A DNA stretch of 64,000 nucleotides from an uncultured Pelagibacteraceae bacterium (GCA_902551985.1 CACDFI010000003.1:1-64000); one strand, 5' to 3'. Positions 16,839 through 26,265 are shown, counted from the first letter of the stretch. Notes: generated from the sequence alone by a model not told the origin. A program made the numbers and translations.

Positions 16839-17240
16839 CTATTTTACTGGTGTCATAATTTTTTGACCTTCAACTCCCATCGCAACAACAATCGCTTTAA
16901 CAGGAACATCTCCAATATTTTTTGATTCATGGACTACACCTACATCCTCTACAAATGCATCTCCAGCTTTATAGATATAACTTTTACCACCTTGTGTAAG
17001 TTCGATCTCTCCTTGCTGAATCATTATTAATACGGGAAAAGAGTGGGTGTGAGGAACAACTGGACCTCCAACGGGAACATTAAACTCAAAAGCAGTTATC
17101 TTTGCTTTACCTGAAGGAAATACTATATCGTTACCCATTCCAGTTTGACTTGTAGATATAATTCTCTTTACATGTCCATCAGCTAAAACTGAATTATTTA
17201 AAACAAATATTGAAAATAGAGTGATTATTATTTTTTTCAT
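16839..17240 (-). CDS. Secreted cupin-domain protein
   Basis: A 133-residue protein with an N-terminal signal peptide (MKKIIITLFSIFVLNNSVLADG). The cupin motifs are clear: PHTHSFPVLIMIQQGEIEL (motif 1, with His and Glu-type metal ligands) and GDAFVEDVGVVHESKN (motif 2, with His). Single-domain cupins bind a metal and range from storage or sensing roles to dioxygenases, so no reaction can be given. Export to the periplasm is predicted from the signal. It is a monocistronic gene with a 76-base gap downstream to the SOUL gene and a terminator from the opposite strand at its 3' end. Confidence 0.82.
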   Translation of the reverse strand: MKKIIITLFSIFVLNNSVLADGHVKRIISTSQTGMGNDIVFPSGKAKITAFEFNVPVGGPVVPHTHSFPVLIMIQQGEIELTQGGKSYIYKAGDAFVEDVGVVHESKNIGDVPVKAIVVAMGVEGQKIMTPVK

Positions 17241-17316
17241 ACAGTACCTTTCTGATTAAGAGACGATAAAACACAGATATTGTTTTTATACGATATGACA
17301 AAAAGGTTTTTAAAAA

Positions 17317-17883
17317 TTATTTATTCCAGGAGACTTTAAACATTACTTCATTTCTTCTCATCATAGGTAATGTAAAGGGACCATTATATGTCGCTCTTAT
17401 TGCAGGTCCGTTAATATTTATATTATCTTTAAGAAGCTTTTGATTAAGAATATCTCTGTGTTTTAAAAAATTATTATCAGATGCTCTTCCAGAATATTGA
17501 ATAACTGCAAAATGACCTTCTTTAATTATTGAAATTTTTATATCTGGGTTATTTGGAAGAGGAGCATTATCTTTTGTAAATTTAGATGGTAAATAGAATT
17601 GCATATAATAACCTTCATCTTTTTCACCTTGAGTTACTGGAACTGTCATTTTAATTTCTTCAGATTTATTGTTTTGTCCTGAGATGTAACTAAAGAGTTT
17701 TCTAAAACTATTATCATCATTTTTATTAATAACTTCTACAACCAACCTATCTTTATAGTGTCTTATCTCATAAGTATCAGTTGAATGAACTACATTATAT
17801 GAAGCTTCTTCGTATGCCATTGATGAAGAATATTGGAAATTAAAAGATAAACAAATTAAAAAAAATATAATTATTTTTCTCAT
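17317..17883 (-). CDS. SOUL-family heme-binding-like protein, secreted
   Basis: A 188-residue protein with a signal peptide (first 22-24 residues, MRKIIIFFLICLSFNFQYSSS). SOUL features: YNVVHSTDTYEIRHYKDRLVVEV at the mature start, FRKLFSYISGQNNKSEEIKMTVPVTQG in the middle, YYMQFYLPSKFT, and a C-terminal TYNGPFTLPMMRRNEVMF. Eukaryotic and bacterial SOUL/HBP proteins bind heme or porphyrin weakly; the physiological role in bacteria is unclear. It starts five bases after the aminotransferase stop and is probably co-transcribed with it. Confidence 0.85.
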   Translation of the reverse strand: MRKIIIFFLICLSFNFQYSSSMAYEEASYNVVHSTDTYEIRHYKDRLVVEVINKNDDNSFRKLFSYISGQNNKSEEIKMTVPVTQGEKDEGYYMQFYLPSKFTKDNAPLPNNPDIKISIIKEGHFAVIQYSGRASDNNFLKHRDILNQKLLKDNININGPAIRATYNGPFTLPMMRRNEVMFKVSWNK

Positions 17884-17888
17884 ATTAC

Positions 17889-19037
17889 TTACAAGTAATT
17901 TTCATTCATGAATAAGTTAATTCTTTTCATGCCCTCAACAATATCATCGGTACTTCTAGCGTAAGAAAATCGTATCGTAGAATTACCTCTTTTTTGATCA
18001 AAGTCTAATCCAGGAGTTATTGCAACTCCGGCTTTATCTAGCACTTCTTTACAAAAATTGAGGCTTTCATTAGAGTATTTAGAAATATCAACATAAATAT
18101 AAAATGCACCATCAGGAGGAGAAAATTTTCCTAATCCGGCTTTAGGTAATTCTTCTAAAAGTATTTCTCTATTTTTTTTATAAACATTTACATTTTCATT
18201 TAATTCAATATCAGCGTCCATTGCCGATAACGCTGTTAATTGGCTTACATGTGGTGGACATATAAATAAATTTTGTGATAATCTTTCTACTTGCCTTACA
18301 TGATCTTCTGGAACAATCATCCAGCCTATTCGCCAACCTGTCATTGAAAAATATTTAGAAAAAGAATTTATAACATAACATCTGTCTGTTATTTCTAACG
18401 CAGTTGTGGGATTATTTTCATATTGAATACCGTGGTATATTTCATCACTTATAAAGCTTACATTATTCTCATGTGCAGCGTTTATTAAATTTTTTAGAGT
18501 TTCCTTGTCAACCATCGATCCAGTAGGATTTGCAGGAGATGCAACAAGGATACCGTTTAAATTATTTTTTTTTATATCATCAGGTATTGGCTGAAATTTA
18601 TTTTGTATTTCAGTTTGAATATCTACTGGAATTAAATCTTGAGCTTTTAAAATTTGTCGGTAACTAGGATAGCCAGGTGCTGCTATACCCACTCTATCAC
18701 CAATATTAAACAAAGAAGTAAAAGATAAAATAAAAGCTCCAGATGAACCTACGGTTATTACAACTCTATTTGGATTTAAATCAATGTTGTACCAATCTCC
18801 ATATAACTTGGAAATACGTTCTCTCAAAGCGGGAAGTCCAAGTGATACTGTATAGCCTAAGTTATTATTAGATATTTCTTTAGTGATAAATTTTTTTGCT
18901 AATTTTGGAACTGGGGTACCTGGCTGCCCTACTTCCATATGTATAATATGTTTGCCATTTTTCTCAGCTATTCTAGCAGACTCCATTACATCCATTACAA
19001 TAAAGGGATCAACATTGCTTCTTTTTGAATTCTTCAT
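17889..19037 (-). CDS. Class I/II PLP-dependent aminotransferase
   Basis: A 382-residue fold-type I aminotransferase. The PLP lysine lies in SFSKYFSMTGWRIGW. Other conserved elements are VASPANPTGSMVDKE (Asn/Pro cofactor contacts), ISDEIYHG (Asp and Tyr) and the substrate-carboxylate Arg near TIRFSYARS. This is the aspartate/aromatic-type family; the specific amino donor cannot be read from sequence. A 23-base gap separates it from the upstream small gene. Confidence 0.9.
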   Translation of the reverse strand: MKNSKRSNVDPFIVMDVMESARIAEKNGKHIIHMEVGQPGTPVPKLAKKFITKEISNNNLGYTVSLGLPALRERISKLYGDWYNIDLNPNRVVITVGSSGAFILSFTSLFNIGDRVGIAAPGYPSYRQILKAQDLIPVDIQTEIQNKFQPIPDDIKKNNLNGILVASPANPTGSMVDKETLKNLINAAHENNVSFISDEIYHGIQYENNPTTALEITDRCYVINSFSKYFSMTGWRIGWMIVPEDHVRQVERLSQNLFICPPHVSQLTALSAMDADIELNENVNVYKKNREILLEELPKAGLGKFSPPDGAFYIYVDISKYSNESLNFCKEVLDKAGVAITPGLDFDQKRGNSTIRFSYARSTDDIVEGMKRINLFMNENYL

Positions 19038-19060
19038 TTTCTATTTGATTTTAAAAAAAT

Positions 19061-19252
19061 TTATAAATTAATTTTAAAAGTTCTTGCAGATTTTTCTTCG
19101 GAAACTTTAATAATTTTGAATTTAGATGTTTTCTCTAATTTTTGACCCTTGTTTGTCACAAATGATTTCATTTTTTTTACTTCTCCTTCTGGCATTTTTC
19201 TTGTGTACTTAAGTGTATGTTTTTTGGAGCCTATAACAAAGATCGTTTTCAT
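19061..19252 (-). CDS. Small basic hypothetical protein (63 aa)
   Basis: Not recognised. A lysine-rich protein without cysteines or a membrane segment, starting MKTIFVIGSKKHTLKYTRKMP and ending ARTFKINL. It fits exactly between two same-strand genes, 12 bases after the histidine phosphatase stop and 23 bases before the aminotransferase start, which supports it being real. There is no strong ribosome site in front of 19252. Confidence 0.55.
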   Translation of the reverse strand: MKTIFVIGSKKHTLKYTRKMPEGEVKKMKSFVTNKGQKLEKTSKFKIIKVSEEKSARTFKINL

Positions 19253-19264
19253 AATTTATATATA

Positions 19265-19813
19265 TTATAAAGTATCGATTGATCCAATAATATTCAAGTT
19301 TTTATCTGTCACAACTATTTCACCAGAAGATGTTCCAATATTTAAAATTGCCCCAATAACTACGTAGTGCGTAACAAATACAATATTATTTTTACTATCT
19401 ATGCTGTCTATAAATTCATAAAAATCTTTTATCTGTTTATCCTCATTAGCTGCAAATCTTGTATCGTAGAATGAATTTAGAGCGTCAAATGTCTCAAATT
19501 CATCAAAAGCATATTTTGCAGTATCTTTACATCTGCACCACTCGCTAGAATAAATATTATCAATTTTAATCTCATTTTCTTTTAAAATTAATCCAATTTT
19601 TTTTGATTGCTGAATTCCTATTTCATTTAAATTTCTTTGAGTAGAACAGTTTTGCAATTCAAAATTTTCTGGATCACCACTACCTGGGGCAAGTGCATGT
19701 CTTATAAATATAAGTTTGCCTCCCTCTTTTAAAGACTCAATAACTTTATCATTGGCAAATGAATAATTTAATTGGAACAATAAAACTGAAAAAATTAAAA
19801 TTAATTTTTTCAT
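19265..19813 (-). CDS. Secreted histidine phosphatase (phosphoglycerate mutase-like) superfamily protein
   Basis: A 182-residue protein with a signal peptide (MKKLILIFSVLLFQLNYSFAN). The RHG-type motif appears as LIFIRHALAPG with the catalytic His, the second Arg in SSEWCRCKDTA, and a C-terminal His in VFVTHYVVIG. The family removes phosphate from diverse small molecules; periplasmic members scavenge phosphate or dephosphorylate lipopolysaccharide sugars. The start is one base after the TPR gene stop, so it belongs to the same transcription unit as the TPR protein and TldD/PmbA. Confidence 0.83.
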   Translation of the reverse strand: MKKLILIFSVLLFQLNYSFANDKVIESLKEGGKLIFIRHALAPGSGDPENFELQNCSTQRNLNEIGIQQSKKIGLILKENEIKIDNIYSSEWCRCKDTAKYAFDEFETFDALNSFYDTRFAANEDKQIKDFYEFIDSIDSKNNIVFVTHYVVIGAILNIGTSSGEIVVTDKNLNIIGSIDTL

Positions 19814-19814
19814 T

Positions 19815-20360
19815 TTAAACCGATTGATCTTTAATTAGTTCCTTTATTTGAGGTATCATTATTTTTGGAGACCTCATTGATGGATAAATTTTTTTTACTC
19901 TTTCATAGCTGCTTAAAGCTTTTTCATAGTTTTTTAATTTCATTTGCACTAAGCCTTGACCTGATAAAGCTCCAAAATGTCTTTTTTCTAATTTTAAAAC
20001 TTCATCAATGTCGTCTTGTGACGCTTGATACTGACCCATCAAATAAAGAACTGTAGCTCGTTTATTCCATGCTTCAGCCCATTTTGGATCCAGTTCGATA
20101 ACAGTTGTAAATATATCTTCAGCTTTTTGGTATTCTTGACTGTTCATAAATGATGTTCCTCTAGATAATAAACTGGTTAAGTTTTGATCTTTTGGATGAG
20201 TTGTCCAAATACCCCAAATTTTCATTTCAGTTTCCCTTGCTGAGATTTCGCCATCTTCTAAAAGTTTTTCAAAAAGTTTATCTAATTGATTATTATCTGC
20301 TGAAAAGACTGGATTAAAAAATAAAGTTAATACTATTAAGCTTTTTAAAATAATTTTCAT
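19815..20360 (-). CDS. Secreted tetratricopeptide-repeat protein
   Basis: A 181-residue protein with a signal peptide (about MKIILKSLIVLTLFFNPVFSA). Roughly three TPR units are visible: LLSRGTSFMNSQEYQKAEDIF, AWNKRATVLYLMGQYQASQDD, and GLVQMKLKNYEKALSSYERVK, each with the W/L-G-Y-A-P spacing. TPRs mediate protein contacts; the partner is unknown. It sits between PmbA and the histidine phosphatase on the same strand with gaps of 1-6 bases, so all are probably co-transcribed. Confidence 0.83.
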   Translation of the reverse strand: MKIILKSLIVLTLFFNPVFSADNNQLDKLFEKLLEDGEISARETEMKIWGIWTTHPKDQNLTSLLSRGTSFMNSQEYQKAEDIFTTVIELDPKWAEAWNKRATVLYLMGQYQASQDDIDEVLKLEKRHFGALSGQGLVQMKLKNYEKALSSYERVKKIYPSMRSPKIMIPQIKELIKDQSV

Positions 20361-20366
20361 TAATTC

Positions 20367-21686
20367 TTATTTTCCCCCAACAATCATACCTTCAACATGC
20401 ATTGTTGGTGAATTAGTAGAATAATTAAATTCTAGATCGTCAGCTAGAGTTATATTTTGAAAAATATTATTTAAATTTCCAGCGATTGTTATTTCACTCA
20501 CCGGATATGAAAATTCACCATTCTCAATCATTATACCACTTGCACCTACGGAATAATCTCCATTAATAATATTTGTGCCGTGACCGATAGTTTCTTTTAT
20601 GTAAAGAAGTTTTTTTTCTGATTTTATCAACTCACTAAAAGTTTTAGATCCGTTTTCAAAATACAGATTTGTTGTACCGCTTGCTCTGCCATTAGACTTT
20701 CTGTTTATTTTTTTTCCATTGTAAGTGTCAATCAAATAATCCTGAAGTATTCCATTTTTAATTAAATCTAAATTAATTATACCTATACCTTCACTGTCAA
20801 AGTAACGTGATCCATTAGCTTTTTTGATATCACCACGGTCATTAATATTTATTTCAGTGTTGAATACTTTTTGGTTTAATTTGTCCTTTAAAAAAGTAGT
20901 GCCTTTTGCAATGGCACTTGATGAAATGGCGCTAGCAAAGATTGAAAGAAAGTTTTTTGATATTCTTTTGTCAAATATAAGGCTAATTTTTTCACTTTTA
21001 ATCTTTTTTGGATTTAATTTTTTCACAGCATGATCCGCTGCGATAGATCCAAGCTCTTTTGGTTTTAAAATGTCATTATAAAATCTTTTACTAGTATATT
21101 CATAATCTCTTTCCATGCTTCCATTGCTTTTAGAAACAACTTCACAATAAGCTGTAAATTGAGAAGTTTTATATCCATCAGAAAATCCATTTGAATTAGC
21201 TAATAAAAAATTTGATTTATTTTCCCCAAATCCTGAACCATTGGTATTTACAATTTTATTATTTGAAAAAGCCTCATCTTCTGCTTCTTTTATATAATTA
21301 ATTTTATCTTCATTACTCAAATGAGTTTCATCGTATAAATCTAAATCTTTCAAACCGCTAAAATGAAGATCTTTATCTGGCAGTGAATTATATTCATCTT
21401 CGGGCGTTATCTTCATTGTTTCAATACATCTATCAACTAATTCATTTAAGTTACTCTCTTTAAGGTTTGATGATGCAATTGAGGATTTTTTTTTTCCTAA
21501 ATATGTAGTAAGGACAACTCCAAGATTTTCTGATCTTTCAGAACCATCTAATTTTTTATTCCTAACATTAATATTTTCAGATACAGAACTCTGTACCAAA
21601 ATACTTGCATCAGTTGAGCCAAGTTTTTTTGATTTGCTAAGACAAATATCAGCAATTTTTTTTAGATAATCTTGATCTTTAATCAT
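20367..21686 (-). CDS. pmbA: TldE/PmbA metalloprotease subunit
   Basis: A 439-residue protein of the TldD/PmbA family. The N-terminal helical part (KSKKLGSTDASILVQSS) leads into the conserved core with EKISLIFDKRISKNFLSIFASAI and GRASGTTNLYF, and it ends with the family pattern GASGIMIENGEFSYPVSEITIAGNL. Unlike TldD it lacks the HExxxH zinc motif, as expected for the non-catalytic TldE partner. TldD/TldE heterodimers degrade unfolded peptides and mature certain peptide products. It lies five bases after TldD. Confidence 0.9.
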   Translation of the reverse strand: MIKDQDYLKKIADICLSKSKKLGSTDASILVQSSVSENINVRNKKLDGSERSENLGVVLTTYLGKKKSSIASSNLKESNLNELVDRCIETMKITPEDEYNSLPDKDLHFSGLKDLDLYDETHLSNEDKINYIKEAEDEAFSNNKIVNTNGSGFGENKSNFLLANSNGFSDGYKTSQFTAYCEVVSKSNGSMERDYEYTSKRFYNDILKPKELGSIAADHAVKKLNPKKIKSEKISLIFDKRISKNFLSIFASAISSSAIAKGTTFLKDKLNQKVFNTEININDRGDIKKANGSRYFDSEGIGIINLDLIKNGILQDYLIDTYNGKKINRKSNGRASGTTNLYFENGSKTFSELIKSEKKLLYIKETIGHGTNIINGDYSVGASGIMIENGEFSYPVSEITIAGNLNNIFQNITLADDLEFNYSTNSPTMHVEGMIVGGK

Positions 21687-21691
21687 TGAGA

Positions 21692-23104
21692 TTACAATTG
21701 AGTTCCACCCACTGTCATATTGTTTATCAACAAAGATGGTTGTCCAACACCAACCGGAACGCCTTGTCCTGCTTTTCCACAGGTGCCAATTCCTGGGTCT
21801 AACATCATATCATTTCCAACCATTAAAATTTCTTTTAATGATGATGGTCCATCACCTATTAAAGTTGCGCCTTTAATCGGAGCTCCTACTTTGCCATTAA
21901 TTATTTCATATGCCTCTGTACAATTGAAAACAAATTTTCCTGATGTTATATCCACTTGACCACCACCAAAACTTACCGCAAATATTCCCTTATCGACTGA
22001 TTTAATCATTTCCTCTTGAGTGTTTGTACCGCCTAACATGATTGTATTTCTCATCCTTGGCATTACGACATGTTTATAACTTTCTCTTCTTCCATTTCCT
22101 GTGGATTTTGTATTCATTAATCTGGCGTTTAATCTATCTTGCATAAAATTTTTTAGAATTCCGTCCTCTATTAAAACAGTTCTTTCGGTTGGAGTTCCTT
22201 CATCATCAATATTTAAACTACCTCTTCTATTATCTATTGTGCCATCATCTATTATTGTAACTCCTTTGCTTGCAACTTTTTTTCCTACCAAATCATGAAA
22301 CGCAGAAGTTTTTTTTCTATTAAAGTCTCCCTCTAAACCATGGCCAACAGCTTCATGAATTAAAATAGCAGGCCAGCCTGGTCCGAGTACAACTTTCATC
22401 TCTCCAGCTGGTGAGGGTTTACTTTCTATGTTTGTGTTTGCAATCCTAAAAGCTTCATCGCAAACTTTTTTCCAGTTATCGTTCTTTAAATATTCATCAT
22501 AATCTTGTCTTCCGCCAATTCCATAAACACCAGTTTCTTTTCTTCCATTTTTTTCAACCATCACTGACATGTTAATTCTTACCAATGGTCGATTATCTGA
22601 TAATAGCTCTCCACCAGATCTAATAATTTCAATATTTTTCTTCTCAGCTAAAAGACTAGCTGTAACTTGCTTTACACTACTATCTTTAGATCTGGCATAC
22701 TCATTCATATTATTTAGTAACTCTATTTTTGATTTCATTGATTTGCTTTCAATGGGATCAATGTCTTTGTAAAGTTTTTGATTAGTTTTTTTTATTTCTG
22801 AATTGTAAGTGCCACTATTGTTTTTTAAGGTTGATTTAAGATTATCACTTGAATTTTTTAACGATTTTTCTGAAATTTCATTTGAATGTGAGTAAGCCAC
22901 GGTATCACCTGTGACCGCTCTAAAACCATAGCCTAAATCAGAGGTATAGTTTGAACTTTTGATTTTATTATCATCTAAAACAATGGTTTCTGATTTTGTA
23001 TCTTCGACGTAAAGTTCACCATCATCACAACTATTTAAAGTCTCTGAAACAATTTTATCAGCTTTTTCTATAGATAATTCTGAGTTTTTTAGTAAAGAGG
23101 TCAT
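21692..23104 (-). CDS. tldD: TldD metalloprotease subunit
   Basis: A 470-residue protein with the zinc motif HEAVGHGLEGD (HExxxH plus a downstream acidic residue) in the middle and the C-terminal Gly-rich segment LDPGIGTCGKAGQGVPVGVGQPSLLINNMTVGG (read in parts). It is the catalytic subunit of the cytosolic TldD/TldE protease. The adjacent pmbA completes the pair. A 75-base gap upstream contains a small inverted repeat (AATGAT at 23140-23145, ATCATT at 23153-23158), which could belong to its promoter or to the end of the preceding unit. Confidence 0.93.
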   Translation of the reverse strand: MTSLLKNSELSIEKADKIVSETLNSCDDGELYVEDTKSETIVLDDNKIKSSNYTSDLGYGFRAVTGDTVAYSHSNEISEKSLKNSSDNLKSTLKNNSGTYNSEIKKTNQKLYKDIDPIESKSMKSKIELLNNMNEYARSKDSSVKQVTASLLAEKKNIEIIRSGGELLSDNRPLVRINMSVMVEKNGRKETGVYGIGGRQDYDEYLKNDNWKKVCDEAFRIANTNIESKPSPAGEMKVVLGPGWPAILIHEAVGHGLEGDFNRKKTSAFHDLVGKKVASKGVTIIDDGTIDNRRGSLNIDDEGTPTERTVLIEDGILKNFMQDRLNARLMNTKSTGNGRRESYKHVVMPRMRNTIMLGGTNTQEEMIKSVDKGIFAVSFGGGQVDITSGKFVFNCTEAYEIINGKVGAPIKGATLIGDGPSSLKEILMVGNDMMLDPGIGTCGKAGQGVPVGVGQPSLLINNMTVGGTQL

Positions 23105-23179
23105 AGATCATATTTAAGGGCGAATTATTTATAATCAAGAATGATATGCGCGATCATTGATCACATCAAAACACATAAA

Positions 23180-24058
23180 TTAGCTAATTTTATCTAAAAA
23201 AAAATTGGTTAAATATTTTACAGTTGCTTTTGGGTTTTGTTCTGGAATGAAATGACCTGAATTTATTGCATGTCCTTCAATTTTTTTAGTTGTATATTTC
23301 TGCCAAATTTTTACTGGTTTGAACTGTCTACCAATTACACCCTTTTTTCCCCACAATACTTGAATAGGAATATTTAGTTTTTTCTTTCTGTCTTTTTTAT
23401 CATGATCCAAGTCAATTGTTGCAGAAGCTCTATAATCTTCACATGATCCATGAATTCTTTTTGGTTGCTTAAAACATTTTAAATAACCTTCTTCAACTTT
23501 TCCAAATTTATGATTTCCAGACCATTTATCTAAGCAGTGTTTCATCCATTTTCTTGGATCACTCATAATCATTCTTTCAGGTAGCCACTTAGGTTGAATT
23601 AAAAAAAACCAATGAAAGTATGCTTTAGCAAAGTCTTTAGTTGTTAATTCATACATATCTAGTGTGGGGCAAATATCTAAAACACTCAAAGCTAATATAT
23701 TTTTTCTATGGTCCCTTGCTAATCTGTGAGCCACTCTTCCTCCTCTATCATGTCCAGCTACAAAGAATTTAGAATAACCTAATTTTATCATTATTTGTTT
23801 CATGTCACTTGCCATTTCTCTTTTGGAATAATTAAAATGATTTTTATCTGAGGGTGGAGCTAAACTATTACCATATCCCCTTAGGTCTGCAGCAATAACC
23901 GTAAATTTTTTCGATAATTCTAGTGCAGTCTTGTGCCACATTAAATGTGTTTGTGGATAACCATGAAGTAAAAGTAACGGTGGACCCTTACCTCCTACTC
24001 TACAGAAAATTTTACCTTTTCTAACTTTTATGTATTTTGACTTAAATCCTTTAAACAT
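23180..24058 (-). CDS. Alpha/beta hydrolase, fluoroacetate/haloacetate dehalogenase-like
   Basis: A 292-residue alpha/beta-hydrolase. The nucleophile elbow is GHDRGGR, with an Asp nucleophile and two Arg residues. That is the fluoroacetate dehalogenase pattern, in which both Arg bind the substrate carboxylate. LDICPT follows with the expected second Asp, FHWFF supplies the His-Trp pair that holds the halide in that family, and the catalytic His is in NSGHFIPEQNP. By family knowledge it would hydrolyse 2-haloacids via an ester intermediate. An epoxide hydrolase is less likely because of the RxxR pattern. It is monocistronic and divergent from guaC. Confidence 0.85.
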   Translation of the reverse strand: MFKGFKSKYIKVRKGKIFCRVGGKGPPLLLLHGYPQTHLMWHKTALELSKKFTVIAADLRGYGNSLAPPSDKNHFNYSKREMASDMKQIMIKLGYSKFFVAGHDRGGRVAHRLARDHRKNILALSVLDICPTLDMYELTTKDFAKAYFHWFFLIQPKWLPERMIMSDPRKWMKHCLDKWSGNHKFGKVEEGYLKCFKQPKRIHGSCEDYRASATIDLDHDKKDRKKKLNIPIQVLWGKKGVIGRQFKPVKIWQKYTTKKIEGHAINSGHFIPEQNPKATVKYLTNFFLDKIS

Positions 24059-24163
24059 GCTTAATAATATGAATTTTTGAAAGTATAACTAATGAAAGCT
24101 TAGTATCAATATTAATAATATTTAATTTGAATTTACTTTGTGCACCTGTATAAATTCGGATTT

Positions 24164-25198
24164 GTGAGAATTGAAGAAGAATTAAAACTAGATTATTCAG
24201 ACGTCCTTTTTAGACCTAAAAGAAGTACGCTACAAAGTCGTAAAGATGTAAATCTTCTAAGAACATACAGATTTAAATATAGTAAAAATGAGTGGTCGGG
24301 TATTCCTATAATGGCTGCAAATATGGATGGGGTCGGAGAGCTTGGAGTAGCTGAGAAATTATCTGAATATGGCATGATTACATGTTTAACTAAACAACAT
24401 GATATAAAAAAAATAAAACAATTTAAAAAAATTAAATCTATTTATAAAAATATAGCTATTAGCATTGGTACTAAAAAAGAAGATTTTGAAAATTTAAACA
24501 AAGTTTTAAGAGAATTTGGATTTATAAAGTTCATTTGTATTGATGTTGCTAATGGTTATTCTGAATACTTTAGTAAATTTCTTAAATCTGTAAGAGATAA
24601 ATATCCTACAAAAACTATTATAGCTGGAAATGTAGTTACTGCAGACATGACACAAGAACTTATTTTATCTGGTGCAGATATTGTAAAAGTTGGGATTGGT
24701 CCAGGAAGTGTTTGCACAACAAGAATTCAAACAGGAGTTGGCTACCCTCAATTAAGTGCTGTAATTGAATGTGCTGATGCAGCACATGGTTTAGGTGCTC
24801 ATATAATTGCAGATGGTGGATGTACATGTCCTGGAGATGTTGCAAAAGGTTTTGGGGGTGGTGCAGATTTTGTAATGTTAGGTGGAATGTTTGCAGGTCA
24901 CGACGAAGGCAAGGGTAAAATAGTTAAATCAAACGGCTCAAAATATATTGAATTTTATGGTTCAAGCTCTGAAACAGCAAATAAAAAGCATTATGGAGGA
25001 TTATCAAATTACAGAAGTAGTGAAGGAAGAACTGTAAGAATTAAATATAGAGGAAAAATAAAAGATACAATTCAAGATATTCTAGGTGGCGTTAGAAGTA
25101 GTTGCACTTATGTAGGTGCTCCTTCATTAAAACAATTAAGTAAATGTACTACTTTTGTAAGAGTTGCAAAACAATTTAACGATACTTTCACAAAATAA
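24164..25198 (+). CDS. guaC: GMP reductase
   Basis: The start is set at GTG 24164, because the reading VRIEEELKLDYSDVLFRPKRSTLQSR lines up with the beginning of E. coli GuaC (MRIEEDLKL). Upstream codons from 24140 have no counterpart. The 344 residues contain the IMPDH/GMPR TIM-barrel core: IAGNVVTADM, GADIVKVGIGPGSVCTTR with the catalytic Cys, ADGGCTCPGDVAKGFGGGADFVMLGGMFAGHDE, and YRSSEGRTVRIKYRGK. It reductively deaminates GMP to IMP with NADPH, linking guanine and adenine pools. It lies two bases before the dehydrogenase gene at 25201. Confidence 0.93.
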   Translation: MRIEEELKLDYSDVLFRPKRSTLQSRKDVNLLRTYRFKYSKNEWSGIPIMAANMDGVGELGVAEKLSEYGMITCLTKQHDIKKIKQFKKIKSIYKNIAISIGTKKEDFENLNKVLREFGFIKFICIDVANGYSEYFSKFLKSVRDKYPTKTIIAGNVVTADMTQELILSGADIVKVGIGPGSVCTTRIQTGVGYPQLSAVIECADAAHGLGAHIIADGGCTCPGDVAKGFGGGADFVMLGGMFAGHDEGKGKIVKSNGSKYIEFYGSSSETANKKHYGGLSNYRSSEGRTVRIKYRGKIKDTIQDILGGVRSSCTYVGAPSLKQLSKCTTFVRVAKQFNDTFTK

Positions 25199-25200
25199 AA

Positions 25201-26265
25201 ATGAAAGAGTATAAAATTGCATCCATTGCAGGAGATGGAATTGGTAAAGAAGTAGTTCCAGAAGCTCAAAAAATTTTAAAAGAGGTTGCCAATCAACATC
25301 AATTCAAATTACAAATTGATGAATTTGATTTTTCATCGTGTGATTATTATGAAAAACACGGAAAAATGTTGCCTGATGATTGGAAGGATAAAATTGGTAG
25401 CCATGATGCTATATTTTTTGGCGCTGTTGGAATGCCAGATCGATACCCAGATCATGTTACATTATGGGGATCACTACTTCAGTTTAGAAGAGAATTTGAT
25501 CAATTTATAAATCTAAGACCAGTAAAATTATTTGAAGGTGTTAATGCCCCATTAGCTAATAAGAAACCCGGCGATATTGACATGATGATAGTTCGAGAAA
25601 ATACAGAGGGAGAGTATTCTTCAGTTGGTGGAAAGATGTATCAAAATACTGAAAGAGAAATTGTAATTCAAGAAACTATTATGTCAAAACATGGGATAGA
25701 CAGAGTGCAAAAGTTTGCATTTGAATTAGCAAAAAAACGTAAAAGAAAAAAATTAACCAATGCTACAAAATCTAATGGTATATCAATAACTATGCCTTAC
25801 TGGGATGAAAGATTTAATGAAAATAAGAAAAGCTATCCTGAAATTGAAACTGATCAATTTCATATTGATATATTAACTGCTAGATTTGTTTTAACTCCTG
25901 AATGGTTTGATGTTGTCGTGGCTTCAAACTTATTTGGAGATATTTTATCAGATCTAGGTCCAGCATGTACTGGAACTATAGGCATTGCACCGTCTGGAAA
26001 TATTAACCCTACAAACAAATATCCATCATTATTTGAACCGGTACATGGTTCAGCCCCAGATATAGCAGGAAAAGGTATTGCTAATCCCGTGGGACAAATA
26101 TGGTCTGGTGCCATGATGTTAGATTACTTGGGAGAAAAAGAAGCTGCATCAAGAATAGTAAAATCAATCGAAAAGACTTTATTAGAAAAAAATAATAGAA
26201 CAAAAGATTTAGATGGTGATAGCAATACCACAGAATGTGCTAGTAAAGTTCTAAGCAACTTGTAG
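25201..26265 (+). CDS. Tartrate/D-malate dehydrogenase-type isopropylmalate dehydrogenase family enzyme
   Basis: A 354-residue beta-decarboxylating dehydrogenase. Motifs: IAGDGIGKEVVPEA at the N-terminus, LQFRREFDQFINLRPVK, VRENTEGEYSSVGG, the catalytic Asp/Lys region, NLFGDILSDLGP, and EPVHGSAPDIAGKGIANP. The spacing RREFDQFINLRP and TEGEYSSVGG is characteristic of the tartrate dehydrogenase / D-malate dehydrogenase (DmlA) branch rather than LeuB. It would convert D-malate or tartrate to an oxo acid and CO2 with NAD and a divalent metal. Its 3' end overlaps the convergent AEC gene by 15 bases. Confidence 0.87.
   Translation: MKEYKIASIAGDGIGKEVVPEAQKILKEVANQHQFKLQIDEFDFSSCDYYEKHGKMLPDDWKDKIGSHDAIFFGAVGMPDRYPDHVTLWGSLLQFRREFDQFINLRPVKLFEGVNAPLANKKPGDIDMMIVRENTEGEYSSVGGKMYQNTEREIVIQETIMSKHGIDRVQKFAFELAKKRKRKKLTNATKSNGISITMPYWDERFNENKKSYPEIETDQFHIDILTARFVLTPEWFDVVVASNLFGDILSDLGPACTGTIGIAPSGNINPTNKYPSLFEPVHGSAPDIAGKGIANPVGQIWSGAMMLDYLGEKEAASRIVKSIEKTLLEKNNRTKDLDGDSNTTECASKVLSNL

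Noticed and set aside
23140-23158. Inverted repeat AATGAT/ATCATT as a terminator
   Set aside because: Six AT-rich base pairs without a following T run; it could occur by chance and is mentioned only in the tldD entry.
24140-24163. Upstream GTG start for GMP reductase
   Set aside because: The eight extra residues have no counterpart in GuaC, whose N-terminus matches from GTG 24164.
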